Positions 26,011 to 33,915 of a stretch of DNA of 41,320 bases are shown here, one piece after another. The position numbers were made by a program, and so were the translations under genes. Position 1 is the first letter of the stretch. Every line of letters starts with the position of its first letter. The notes below the pieces were generated by a model, which was not told where the DNA came from, did no database searches, and was given only the letters and a program-made list of their open reading frames with translations. This stretch comes from Candidatus Acidiflorens stordalenmirensis (lineage in GTDB: Bacteria > Acidobacteriota > Terriglobia > Terriglobales > Acidobacteriaceae), in assembly GCA_003139995.1 (NCBI GenBank), contig PLIC01000177.1, positions 1 to 41,320 on the forward strand, in the 5' to 3' direction.

Positions 26011-27057
26011 ATGAACGTTCACGTCAGTTACAAGGTCCACAAAACCCCCGACATCGAAAAAGAGATCGGCCATCAGATAGAGAAAATCCAGAAGCGCCTC
26101 CAGGTCTTCCGGCCCGAATTGGTCCATTTGAAGGCCATCATCGATCAGAATTCAGCGCGCGAGGGGACGCTTGTCTCCTTGAATCTGCGCTTGCCCTCGG
26201 GCCAACTGACCGCCCAGGCGAAAGCTTCCAGCCCGACCGCGGCTATTAAGGCTGCCTTCGACGAAATCATCCAGCAGATCGGCCGGCACAAGGAACTGCT
26301 CCGCTCCAGCCACAAATGGCGCCGCTGGCGCGGAGGGCCACAGGAATCTCCCGAACCCGGCGTTCCCTTCGAGCAGACGCTGGCAGCAGTTCTGCCGCCC
26401 ACCATTTCCGCCGACGACATTGGTTCCTATGTGAACGCCAATCTCGCCCGCCTCGAACGTTTCGTGGACCGCGAGCTTTACTTCCGTCGCGCCGGCGAGG
26501 AGATTCCCGAGGATGGTCTCTCCACCCCCGAAGTCGTGGACGAAGTCATCGCCCGAGCTCTCGGCGACCACGACCGTCCAGAAAAGCTGTCGCTTGAACC
26601 GTGGCTTTACCGCCTTGCCCTGCAAGCCATGAACGAGATGACTAAGCGCCTTCATGAACTGGAGTCTCCCGTCCATCTGCATCTCGAAGACAGCCGCCGC
26701 CGGCAAAATGTGCAAGCCTCAGACGAGGTCGGCCTGCAATTCCATCAGCCCGACGAGGGTTGGACCCGCGAAAGCGCGATTCCCGACCGCCGCGTGTCCA
26801 CTCCGGAACAGGCCGCCTACTCCGACGAAGTGATTGCCTTGGTGCAAGCCGCGCTCCGCGGCGCCGACCGCTCCGACCGCGAAGCTTTCCTCCTCTATGG
26901 TATCGAGGGCTTTTCCCTCGGCGAAATTGCCGCCATTACCGGCCGGCATCTGGAGGCCGTGCGCGAGTCCGTGCAGCGGGCGCGCGACTGCGTTCGCAGC
27001 GCGCCTTCCATCGCCAGCGAATTCCACAAGGAACTCTTAGTCAAAACTCGAATCTAA
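26011..27057 (+). CDS. HPF/S30AE ribosome-hibernation domain fused to sigma-70-like domains
   Basis: A 348-residue two-part protein. Residues 1-102 have the S30AE/HPF pattern: strand MNVHVSYK, helix IEKEIGHQIEKIQKRL, strands LVSLNLRLPS and QLTAQAKAS, then a long basic helix. Residues about 136-213 resemble sigma region 2, with the WLYRLALQAMNEM element. Residues about 264-330 resemble sigma region 4, with SDREAFLLYGIEGFSLGEIA and a helix-turn-helix ending QRARDCV. HPF proteins bind the 30S decoding centre and promote 100S dimers; the usual HPF C-terminal dimerisation domain is replaced here by the sigma-like part. The ATG at 26011 is family-like with GAGGCG upstream; an open extension to 25945 has no support. 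The next gene starts 39 nt later. A dual role in ribosome dormancy and transcription is inference. Confidence 0.8.
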   Translation: MNVHVSYKVHKTPDIEKEIGHQIEKIQKRLQVFRPELVHLKAIIDQNSAREGTLVSLNLRLPSGQLTAQAKASSPTAAIKAAFDEIIQQIGRHKELLRSSHKWRRWRGGPQESPEPGVPFEQTLAAVLPPTISADDIGSYVNANLARLERFVDRELYFRRAGEEIPEDGLSTPEVVDEVIARALGDHDRPEKLSLEPWLYRLALQAMNEMTKRLHELESPVHLHLEDSRRRQNVQASDEVGLQFHQPDEGWTRESAIPDRRVSTPEQAAYSDEVIALVQAALRGADRSDREAFLLYGIEGFSLGEIAAITGRHLEAVRESVQRARDCVRSAPSIASEFHKELLVKTRI

Positions 27058-27096
27058 ACATCTCAGTACCGCATCTCTGTATCAAGGAGAGTCGCG

Positions 27097-28272
27097 ATGA
27101 TGACCCGGGACGAAATCCGTGAGTTGGCGGCTTTTCAAGCGGACGAAACCAAAGGGGCGTGCGCCCTGAGTTTTTACTTTCAGCCCGATCCTCCCCAGGA
27201 TCGTTCCCATCGCCGCGAGGCAATCGTCGCCAAAGATGTCGTCAAGCAAGCCCTGAAAAGCGCTGCCGCCAGCGGCAAGAACGGACCCCTTCACGCCGAC
27301 CTCGATCGCGTCCTCGATCTGGCCACGAACTTGCGCGGCAGCGCCCGGGGAAGGGCAGTTTTCGCCTGCTCCGCTCAGAATTTCTGGAAAGAGTACGAAC
27401 TGCCTCCGCGTCTCGGAGGCACCCAGATTTATCTCCAGCCTCGCTTTCAATTGAAACCGCTGGCAGCGTTGCTGGGAGCCCAGCCCACGCTCTCGGTTGC
27501 CGTGGTCGACCGCCAGCGCGCGCGCTTCTTCGATCTTCGCCTCGATGACCTGCGCGAACGCGGAGCTATTGTCCACATGCTCTCGCGCAACGCCTCCAGC
27601 GACGGCTTCAATGGCTACGAAGCCGGCCATGCCGAACGCCGAGTGTCCGAGGAAGCGCTCCAGCACTTCAAGGCGGTTGCCGAACGGCTGCGGATCGACT
27701 TCGAGAAAGGCATCTGGGAGCGGCTCATCGTCGGGTGCCAGGATGCCAACTGGCGCGAATTCGAGGCCCACCTCCACCCATACGTCAGACAGCGCCTGAT
27801 TGGCCGATTCTCCGCCGATGTTGCCAGCGTCTCGAATGAAGAGATTCGCGATCACGCCGGCGCCGTCCTCAATCAATGGATCGCTAAACGCGCCTCTACG
27901 AAGGCCGGCGAAGCGGTGGATTTCGCCAAGTCCAATGGACGCGGTGTCACCGGCCTCCGCCGCGTCCTGCAAGCACTGGAAGCCGGGGAAGTGCAGAGCA
28001 TCTTCCTCACCGAAAACTATTCTGCTCGAGCGGTCGAGTGCCCTAACTGCGGCCACCTCGACGCCCATCTGGTCCCGTCGTGCGTCGCTTGCGGACGCCC
28101 CACTCGCGAACTCACCGACGTCAGTGACGCCATCATCCCCATCGCCATTCGCCGCGACATCGAATTGTTCTATCTCAAGGAGCACGCCGATCTGGATCGC
28201 GCCGGCAACATCGCGGCGCTATTGCGTTTCCGCTCCGATCAGACGACAGGACAGCTCGCGGCGGCCTCGTAG
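27097..28272 (+). CDS. Bacterial archaeo-eukaryotic release factor (eRF1/Pelota-like, baeRF) homolog
   Basis: 391-residue protein resembling the baeRF families, bacterial relatives of eRF1/Pelota. The LSVAVVDRQRARFFDLRLDDL strand-turn-strand segment (from about residue 130) is the family hallmark in the eRF1 domain-2 fold. It is followed by a charged loop (GYEAGHAERRVSEEAL) where GGQ would sit in true release factors; no GGQ is present. The C-terminal domain carries a zinc ribbon, C315xxC318 and C329xxC332. AAGGAG is about 9 nt before the ATG. Location directly after the HPF-sigma gene implies action on stalled or dormant ribosomes, without evidence yet for peptide release. The gene is probably in one operon with its upstream neighbour and perhaps the hydrolase downstream. 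Confidence 0.75.
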   Translation: MMTRDEIRELAAFQADETKGACALSFYFQPDPPQDRSHRREAIVAKDVVKQALKSAAASGKNGPLHADLDRVLDLATNLRGSARGRAVFACSAQNFWKEYELPPRLGGTQIYLQPRFQLKPLAALLGAQPTLSVAVVDRQRARFFDLRLDDLRERGAIVHMLSRNASSDGFNGYEAGHAERRVSEEALQHFKAVAERLRIDFEKGIWERLIVGCQDANWREFEAHLHPYVRQRLIGRFSADVASVSNEEIRDHAGAVLNQWIAKRASTKAGEAVDFAKSNGRGVTGLRRVLQALEAGEVQSIFLTENYSARAVECPNCGHLDAHLVPSCVACGRPTRELTDVSDAIIPIAIRRDIELFYLKEHADLDRAGNIAALLRFRSDQTTGQLAAAS

Positions 28273-28339
28273 GTTGAAACAAATCGCGGGGCGTCGTTCC
28301 GCGGTGGTGAATTGTCGCGGCCTGGGCGAAAATGAACTG

Positions 28340-28969
28340 ATGATCCACAAGATCCTTCCCGTGGGCCCGCTGCAATGCAACTGCTCGATCATCGGCGATG
28401 AGACCACGCGCGAGGCAATGGTCATCGATCCTGGCGATGACATTGAAGACATTCTCGCCATCGTCCGGCAACACAAGCTGGAAGTGAAGCAGATCGTCAT
28501 CACCCACGCCCACATCGATCACGTAGGCGGAGCCATGAAGCTGCGCGCGCTGACGGGCGCCCCAATCCTGCTCAATCAGAATGACTATGCGCTGCTGAAA
28601 ATGCTCGACGTGCAGGCTTCCTGGCTCGGCATGGCCGCGCCAGGCGAAGTTGCCATCGAAGCGAGTATCGCGGATGGAGAAGCGCTGCGGACGGGCAGCT
28701 TGACGGCGAACGTTCTCCACACTCCCGGCCACACCGAGGGCAGTGTCTGCCTCTATTTTCCCGCGGAGAAATTACTGATCGCCGGCGACACCCTGTTCGC
28801 CCGCAGCATCGGACGTACCGATCTTCCCGGAGGATCGTTCGAAAAAATCATGCGCTCCCTGCACGAGCGCGTCCTGACCCTGCCCGATGACACTCTCGTG
28901 ATTCCGGGCCACGGCCCCCGAACAACCATAGGAGAGGAAAGGGAAGAGAATCCGTTTTTGGTGGGGTGA
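28340..28969 (+). CDS. Metallo-beta-lactamase-fold hydrolase, glyoxalase II-like
   Basis: 209-residue cytoplasmic hydrolase with the binuclear metal motif THAHIDH (HxHxDH), a later His in HTPGHTEGS, an Asp in IAGDTLF and a His in IPGHGP, so all ligands are present. It belongs to the short glyoxalase II-like group (YcbL type), which hydrolyses thioesters such as S-lactoylglutathione; the natural substrate is uncertain. The start ATG at 28340 is chosen because the protein then begins directly with the first strand. The open frame continues far upstream but overlaps the baeRF gene and is not protein-like. It lies 67 nt after baeRF and may share its transcript. Confidence 0.85.
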   Translation: MIHKILPVGPLQCNCSIIGDETTREAMVIDPGDDIEDILAIVRQHKLEVKQIVITHAHIDHVGGAMKLRALTGAPILLNQNDYALLKMLDVQASWLGMAAPGEVAIEASIADGEALRTGSLTANVLHTPGHTEGSVCLYFPAEKLLIAGDTLFARSIGRTDLPGGSFEKIMRSLHERVLTLPDDTLVIPGHGPRTTIGEEREENPFLVG

Positions 28970-28989
28970 ACGCGTGGCTAGCCATACGA

Positions 28990-29021
28990 TGGAGGGACGG
29001 GCGGGGACGCCCGGCTCTCCA
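28990..29021. terminator. Bidirectional hairpin between hydrolase and secG
   Basis: Outer pairs TGGAG/CTCCA and an inner stem GGGCG/CGCCC with a GGGA loop lie between two convergent genes, 20 nt after the hydrolase stop. On the plus strand it is followed shortly by ATTTTT. Plausible terminator for both directions. Confidence 0.6.
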
Positions 29022-29029
29022 CTAGCAAG

Positions 29030-29389
29030 TCATTTTTGTGTCGGCGCCTGGCTTTGCGGAACGGTTGGCGGCGCGGAAGGCGCGACGGGAGTCGCTGGCT
29101 GCGATTTTGTCTGCGACGGCTTCACTCCCGAAAGCACGGACGTAGGCCCTGTCCGCCGCGCCGCAAAAATCGAAAGCGTGATCGACGTGACCATGAAAAT
29201 GATCGCGGACCAGGTCGTCGCCCGTGAGAGGACCGAAGCCGCGCCCCGCGGGCCAAATGCTGTCTGGCTGCCCTGACCGCCGAAAGCCGCGGCCAGGTCG
29301 CCGCTCTTTCCGCTTTGCAGCAACACCACTGCAATCAGAAAGAAGCAAACGAATACGTGAACGATCGTGATCAGAACTGTTACCCACAT
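29030..29389 (-). CDS. secG: Preprotein translocase subunit SecG
   Basis: Small inner-membrane partner of SecYE that helps export unfolded preproteins. The 119-residue product has two membrane helices (MWVTVLITIVHVFVCFFL and a second around SAIIFMVTSITLSIFAAR). Between them lies the conserved LLQSGKSGDLAAAFGGQGSQ loop, the SecG signature. The C-terminal tail is a Pro/Ala/Gln-rich extension common in this lineage. I chose ATG 29389 because GGAG is about 8 nt upstream and the first helix begins there; an ATG at 29428 would add 13 residues. It lies downstream of tRNA-Leu on the same strand. Confidence 0.92.
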   Translation of the reverse strand: MWVTVLITIVHVFVCFFLIAVVLLQSGKSGDLAAAFGGQGSQTAFGPRGAASVLSRATTWSAIIFMVTSITLSIFAARRTGPTSVLSGVKPSQTKSQPATPVAPSAPPTVPQSQAPTQK

Positions 29390-29460
29390 ACACAAAACTC
29401 CAATGGAGCCGAAGCTGGGATCCGGCAATCTCCTCTGCCGGGCAATGAAATTGAATACGA

Positions 29461-29545
29461 TGGTGCGGAAGGGGGGATTTGAACCCCCACGCCTTTCGGC
29501 GCCACCCCCTCAAGATGGTGTGTCTGCCAGTTCCACCACTTCCGC
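29461..29545 (-). tRNA. tRNA-Leu (GAG)
   Basis: Complete 85-nt class II tRNA on the minus strand. The acceptor stem is GCGGAAG/CTTCCGC, discriminator A, and the CCA end is encoded (complement of 29461-29463). The anticodon loop TTGAGGG contains GAG; the T-loop segment GGTTCAAATCC and a long variable arm (GGCGCCGAAAGGCG) confirm leucine. A decayed recombinase lies just upstream of its 5' end. Confidence 0.95.
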
Positions 29546-29577
29546 ACTTTGTAAACTACATGTACTCAACAACCTAG

Positions 29578-29829
29578 CTATGTCGGCTTCCGAGGGCATT
29601 TCGCACTGCGCCGATTTTTCACCGACTTCTTGCACTCTACTCCCGCCTTCAGACGCTCCCGCCCGCCGAGCTGCACAAACAGCTCCTGGATCGCATGTTC
29701 GCGTGAGTGCACGCAGCGCATCGCGGTCTTAATGTTATCGTGTCCGGCCACGTACTGCAACGTGAAGGGGTCGGAGTACTCGCCGGCCTCGGTAAAAAGC
29801 GTGGGGGTGCGAGGTATGCAGGCCGGCAT
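29578..29829 (-). pseudogene. Tyrosine recombinase (integrase) C-terminal remnant
   Basis: An 83-codon fragment. The segment around FTLQYVAGHDNIKTAMRCVH aligns with the C-terminal GH-x-T-x-x-Y-x-H box of phage-type integrases, followed by a typical helix (AIQELFVQL). The catalytic Tyr position is Cys here, and the Arg/His/Arg part of the active site is missing, so it cannot recombine DNA. It lies 32 nt from the tRNA-Leu 5' end, consistent with an old integrated element. It may be unexpressed. Confidence 0.65.
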
Positions 29830-29900
29830 CGCGCGCCGACCTTCATGTAGCCGATCCTACGGGCTTGAATCCAGTCGCGCAGGGTCCTGACCGAAATGCC
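29817..29900 (-). pseudogene. Excisionase/MerR-type helix-turn-helix remnant
   Basis: Read on the minus strand, the frame encodes GISVRTLRDWIQARRIGYMK followed by VGAR, which matches the excisionase-family winged-helix start (SVRT-x-x-x-W). An in-frame stop lies eight codons upstream, and the frame is out of phase with the integrase remnant. Together the two pieces look like a shortened xis-int pair. Confidence 0.5.
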
Positions 29901-30140
29901 AGCAGATGGGGGCGGCCCTGTTCACCTGGTGCAAAGATGGAACTCAGTTCAAGCAGCCCACAGGTGAGCAAAACGAGTGTACAATCCTTCTCGTTCTTGA
30001 GGTCAAAAAGGAAATCTCGGTCTAGTGTGTCTGATTGCAGACTTGCCGTCGTCTCTGCATCGGCGCCATCTTACTCTTCGTAAGGCGATGCGCGAGCTGT
30101 CGGCAAGTTCCGCGGCGACAATTTATAACTCGAGGCAAGT
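29901..30140. other. Intergenic region before the M13 peptidase
   Basis: About 240 nt holding the M13 peptidase promoter region. No repeat or RNA is recognisable. GAGG sits about 6 nt before the peptidase ATG. Confidence 0.35.
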
Positions 30141-32192
30141 ATGCTAACTCGCATTCTCTGTGTTGTTTCAATGCTGCTGATCGCTGTCCTCTGCTCGGCC
30201 CAAACCAGCCTGTCTTCCTCCGTCCTTCCCAAGGAAATCCCCAGCTTCGACGTTACCGCCATCGATAAGAGCACCGATCCCTGTGTGGACTTTTACCAAT
30301 ACGCCTGTGGAACCTGGATGAAGAACAATCCCATTCCTCCCGACAAGTCGCGGTGGGGCCGATTCGACGAGCTCTACGAGCGCAATCTCTATATCTTGCG
30401 CGACCTACTGACCGAGGCGCAGGCTCCGGGCAAACACACGGCAACTGAAACGATGGTGGGTGCTTACTACGCCTCCTGCATGGACGAGAGCACGATCGAG
30501 AAAAAGGGGGTTTCTCCCCTGACGCCGGAGCTGGAACGTATTAACGGCATCAAGACGAAAGCGGATCTCATTCGGCAAGTTGCTTACATGCACCGCAATT
30601 CCACGCCGGCGCTGTTTGCCTTTTATTCCCAGCCCGACATGCACGATTCAGCCAAAACCATTGCGCTCATCGACCAGGGCGGAATCACGCTGCCCGATCG
30701 CGACTACTACTTGAAAGACGATCCCAAGTCGGTGGAGACGCGGCAAAAATATCTGGAGCACGTGCAAAAGATGTTCGAACTCACCGGGGACAAGCCGGAA
30801 GTGGCGACCGCCGAGGCCAAAACCGTTTTAACGGTCGAGACCGGCCTGGCCCAGGCCTCGATGGACCGCACAGTTCGCCGCGATCCGAAAACCCGCGACC
30901 ACAAGATGACAGTCGCGGAAATCGCTGCTGCGCTCCCGAGTTTCGACCTCACCCTCTACTTCGCCGATAATGGCTCGCCCAAGTTCACTTCCCTCAACGT
31001 GGGCAACCCTGATTTCTTCAAGCAGGTCAACGACCAGCTCAACGCAGTGTCCCTCGAAGACTGGAAGGTGTACCTGCGCTGGAAAACGATCAACGTGTAC
31101 GCCCCAATTCTGACCAACGCTTTCGTCGAAGAGGATTTCCTGTTCAACGGCAAATACATGTCGGGACAGAAAGAGATAGAGCCGCGCTGGAAGCGCTGTG
31201 TGAAGTCCACCGACGCCAGCCTGGGTATGGCCCTCGGTCAGCTCTATGTGGACCGCACTTTCGGCCCCGATGGCAAGGAGCGCACCTTGAAGTTGGTGCA
31301 GGGCATCGAGAACGCAATGCGTCAGGACATCGGCCAATTGTCCTGGATGTCGGACACGACGAAGAAGAAGGCCTATGAGAAGCTCAACACCATCGTCAAC
31401 AACATTGGCTATCCCGACACCTGGCGCGATTACAGCAGTGTCGCGATCAAGTCCGGCGACTACGCCGGGAATTCCGTGCGCGCTGGCGCGTTCGAGGTGC
31501 GGCGCCAGTACAACAAGATCGAACGCCCCACGGACCGCAAGGATTGGGGCATGACTCCGCCCACGGTCAACGCCTACTACCGCCCTCCCATGAACGACAT
31601 CAACTTTCCCGCCGGCATTTTGCAGCCGCCGTTTTACGGCAAGCTGATGGATGACGCCGTGAACTATGGCGCCATCGGCGTGGTGATCGGACATGAACTC
31701 ACGCACGGCTTCGACGACCAGGGTCGTAAGTACGATGCGCAAGGCAACTTCCGCGACTGGTGGACGGCGGAGGACGCCAAGGAATTTGAGCAGCGCGTCG
31801 ATTGCACCGCCAAAGAGTATTCGAACTTTGTCTCCGTGAAGGACGACAAGGGCGAGGTGAAGCTCAATGGCAAACTGACGCTGGGTGAAAATACCGCCGA
31901 CAACGGAGGCCTGAAGCTGGCCTACATGGCGCTGACCGATATCATCGGCAACACGCCGGTAAAACTCATCGATGGATATACTCCTCCGCAGCGGTACTTT
32001 CTTGCGTATGGGCAGATCTGGTGCCAGAACGTGACCGATCAGGAAGCCCGCAAGCGCGTGCTCACCGATCCGCATTCCCCAGGACGATGGCGTGTGAATG
32101 GCGCGGTGCAGAACTCAGCCGCCTTCGAGGAAGCCTTTGGATGCAAGGCCGGACAACCGATGGTCGCCGAGAACGCCTGCCGCGTGTGGTAA
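30141..32192 (+). CDS. Exported M13 family zinc metallopeptidase (neprilysin/PepO-like)
   Basis: Zinc endopeptidase of the neprilysin family cleaving oligopeptides. The signal peptide runs to CSAQ (about residue 21). The N-terminal M13_N domain follows, with DPCVDFYQYACGTWMKNNPI as its usual opening. The catalytic domain has HELTH (His518, Glu519, His522) and the third ligand Glu583 in ENTADNGG; the NAYYRPPMNDI motif for substrate binding is intact. The C-terminus ends CRVW, the classic M13 end. The length of 683 residues is standard. It is expected to be soluble in the periplasm or secreted. The ATG at 30141 has GAGG upstream. It is followed 120 nt later by a dipeptidase gene, together forming a peptide-degradation pair. 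Confidence 0.95.
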   Translation: MLTRILCVVSMLLIAVLCSAQTSLSSSVLPKEIPSFDVTAIDKSTDPCVDFYQYACGTWMKNNPIPPDKSRWGRFDELYERNLYILRDLLTEAQAPGKHTATETMVGAYYASCMDESTIEKKGVSPLTPELERINGIKTKADLIRQVAYMHRNSTPALFAFYSQPDMHDSAKTIALIDQGGITLPDRDYYLKDDPKSVETRQKYLEHVQKMFELTGDKPEVATAEAKTVLTVETGLAQASMDRTVRRDPKTRDHKMTVAEIAAALPSFDLTLYFADNGSPKFTSLNVGNPDFFKQVNDQLNAVSLEDWKVYLRWKTINVYAPILTNAFVEEDFLFNGKYMSGQKEIEPRWKRCVKSTDASLGMALGQLYVDRTFGPDGKERTLKLVQGIENAMRQDIGQLSWMSDTTKKKAYEKLNTIVNNIGYPDTWRDYSSVAIKSGDYAGNSVRAGAFEVRRQYNKIERPTDRKDWGMTPPTVNAYYRPPMNDINFPAGILQPPFYGKLMDDAVNYGAIGVVIGHELTHGFDDQGRKYDAQGNFRDWWTAEDAKEFEQRVDCTAKEYSNFVSVKDDKGEVKLNGKLTLGENTADNGGLKLAYMALTDIIGNTPVKLIDGYTPPQRYFLAYGQIWCQNVTDQEARKRVLTDPHSPGRWRVNGAVQNSAAFEEAFGCKAGQPMVAENACRVW

Positions 32193-32311
32193 GGACGCCA
32201 TAGGGTTTGGTTCCCAACTGCCGTCCGGCTTCAGCAAATCGAAGCCAACGTGTGCGTCCTCGCGTCCGCGCTGTACAATGGCCCGAAACTTCTATTGCTA
32301 CGGAGCGTGTC

Positions 32312-33760
32312 ATGATACCTGCACTCGCGAACCTGGAACCCGAACCGTTATGGAAGCACTTTGACAGATTGGCGGCAATTCCTCGCGCCTCTACAAAAGA
32401 GGCCGCAGCGCGGGACTACATCCGAACGCTGGCCACAAAGCTGGGCTTGGACTCCATGCAGGACGATGCCGGCAATCTCGTGGTCCGGAAACCTGCGCGG
32501 CCGGGACGCGAGGGAGCGCCCATGGCCCTCCTCCAGGGCCACCTCGACATGGTGTGTGAGAAGAACGAGGGAACCGCTCACAACTTCGATACCGATCCGA
32601 TCAAGGTGGTAAGAGATGGCGACTGGCTGAAGGCAGATGGAACGACTCTGGGCTCCGATAACGGAATCGGCGTGGCCGCCGCGCTGGCCGTCATGGAGAG
32701 CACTGACATTGCCCACGGTCCGCTGGAATTCGCTTTCACCATTGACGAAGAGTCCGGACTCACGGGCGCTGCCGAGTTCCCCGGTGGCGTGCTGAAGTCC
32801 AAGTATTTCCTCAACCTCGACAACGAAGAGAAGGGGACGCTCTGTATCGGTTGTTCAGGTGGCATCAAGACGACGGCTCGACGCAAAGTCAGGCTTCATC
32901 CTGCAGGCGCGGGATCGGCCTGGCGCATCAAGGTGTCTGGCCTGAAAGGTGGCCACTCCGGTGTCGATATCCATCAAGGCCGCGGCAATGCGCTACGGAT
33001 CATGGGTGGAGTTCTTCAGACCTTACTCGATCGCCTTCCCGTCGAAATCGCCGAGATCAACGGTGGAAGCGCGCAGAATGCGATTCCGCGCGAAGCTGCG
33101 GCGTTGGTACTGGCCGATCCCTCTCGCGAGAGTGAACTGAAATCGCTTGTCGCCACAGCCGAAGCTGGTTACAAAACCGCCTTGGGAGGATTCGATTCCG
33201 GATTGCAGATCACGGTCGAGAAAGCCGAACGCCCGGGAAAGGTGCTGGATGCCACAGACGCGACGCAGACTGTGGCGCTGCTCGCGAGCTTGCATCATGG
33301 CGTTATCGCTATGAGCCCCGACGTTCCCGGCTTGGTCCAGACCTCCACCAATCTCGCGACCGTTACCACCAAGGGCGACGTAGTGGAGATTGTCACCAGT
33401 CAGCGCAGCGCGATCGAGAGCAGCATGCTGGCTGCCGCCCGCATGGTTGCGACGGTTTGCGCGCTGGCGGGGTTCGAAGTGGAGCACGCAGGCAAATACC
33501 CCGGCTGGAAACCTGATCCGAACAGCGACATCGTGCGCAAGCTCCAGGAGGTGCACAAGAAACTCTTCGGCGAACCTGCAAAGCTGATCGCCATGCACGC
33601 TGGCTTGGAGTGCGGCGTCATTGGCGAGAAATATCCCGGCATGCAGATGGTGTCTTTCGGTCCGACGATCGTAGATCCTCACAGTCCGAACGAGCGAGTG
33701 CAGATATCGTCGGTGGAGAGTTTCTGGAACTACCTTAAGATGGTGCTCGAGAACTTGTAA
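32312..33760 (+). CDS. pepD: Aminoacyl-histidine dipeptidase (M20C), PepD-like
   Basis: Cytoplasmic metallodipeptidase (beta-Ala-His/Xaa-His dipeptidase). The co-catalytic zinc residues appear in order: LQGHLDMVCEKN (His, Asp), SDNGIG (bridging Asp), DEESGLTGA (Glu-Glu), LNLDNEEKG (Asp), and the His in MHAGLECG near the C-terminus. The lid/dimerisation domain GLKGGHSGVDIHQGRGNA is present. The 482-residue length equals the E. coli enzyme. The start ATG at 32312 is set by GGAG 6 nt upstream; an open extension to 32207 is ignored. It could finish breakdown of peptides released by the upstream exported peptidase, after import. Confidence 0.92.
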   Translation: MIPALANLEPEPLWKHFDRLAAIPRASTKEAAARDYIRTLATKLGLDSMQDDAGNLVVRKPARPGREGAPMALLQGHLDMVCEKNEGTAHNFDTDPIKVVRDGDWLKADGTTLGSDNGIGVAAALAVMESTDIAHGPLEFAFTIDEESGLTGAAEFPGGVLKSKYFLNLDNEEKGTLCIGCSGGIKTTARRKVRLHPAGAGSAWRIKVSGLKGGHSGVDIHQGRGNALRIMGGVLQTLLDRLPVEIAEINGGSAQNAIPREAAALVLADPSRESELKSLVATAEAGYKTALGGFDSGLQITVEKAERPGKVLDATDATQTVALLASLHHGVIAMSPDVPGLVQTSTNLATVTTKGDVVEIVTSQRSAIESSMLAAARMVATVCALAGFEVEHAGKYPGWKPDPNSDIVRKLQEVHKKLFGEPAKLIAMHAGLECGVIGEKYPGMQMVSFGPTIVDPHSPNERVQISSVESFWNYLKMVLENL

Positions 33761-33870
33761 GCGGGAATTGGGTCCGCCTGGCGTCCTTGACGACTTACGC
33801 GAACCAAGTGATTGAATCGGCGTGGTGAACTGGCCTGTGTGCCTGATGACGGCGCGCGTTCCACGTATTT

Positions 33871-33915
33871 TTCCTAATCCCAACTTTCCTAATTCCAATC
33901 TCCTAATTCCAATGG
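33871..33915. repeat. Three tandem 15-bp units
   Basis: TTCCTAATCCCAACT, TTCCTAATTCCAATC and TCCTAATTCCAATGG follow one another without gap. The last unit overlaps the 3' end of the minus-strand glycosyltransferase gene and encodes its final residues. Simple slipped duplication is likely. Confidence 0.55.
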
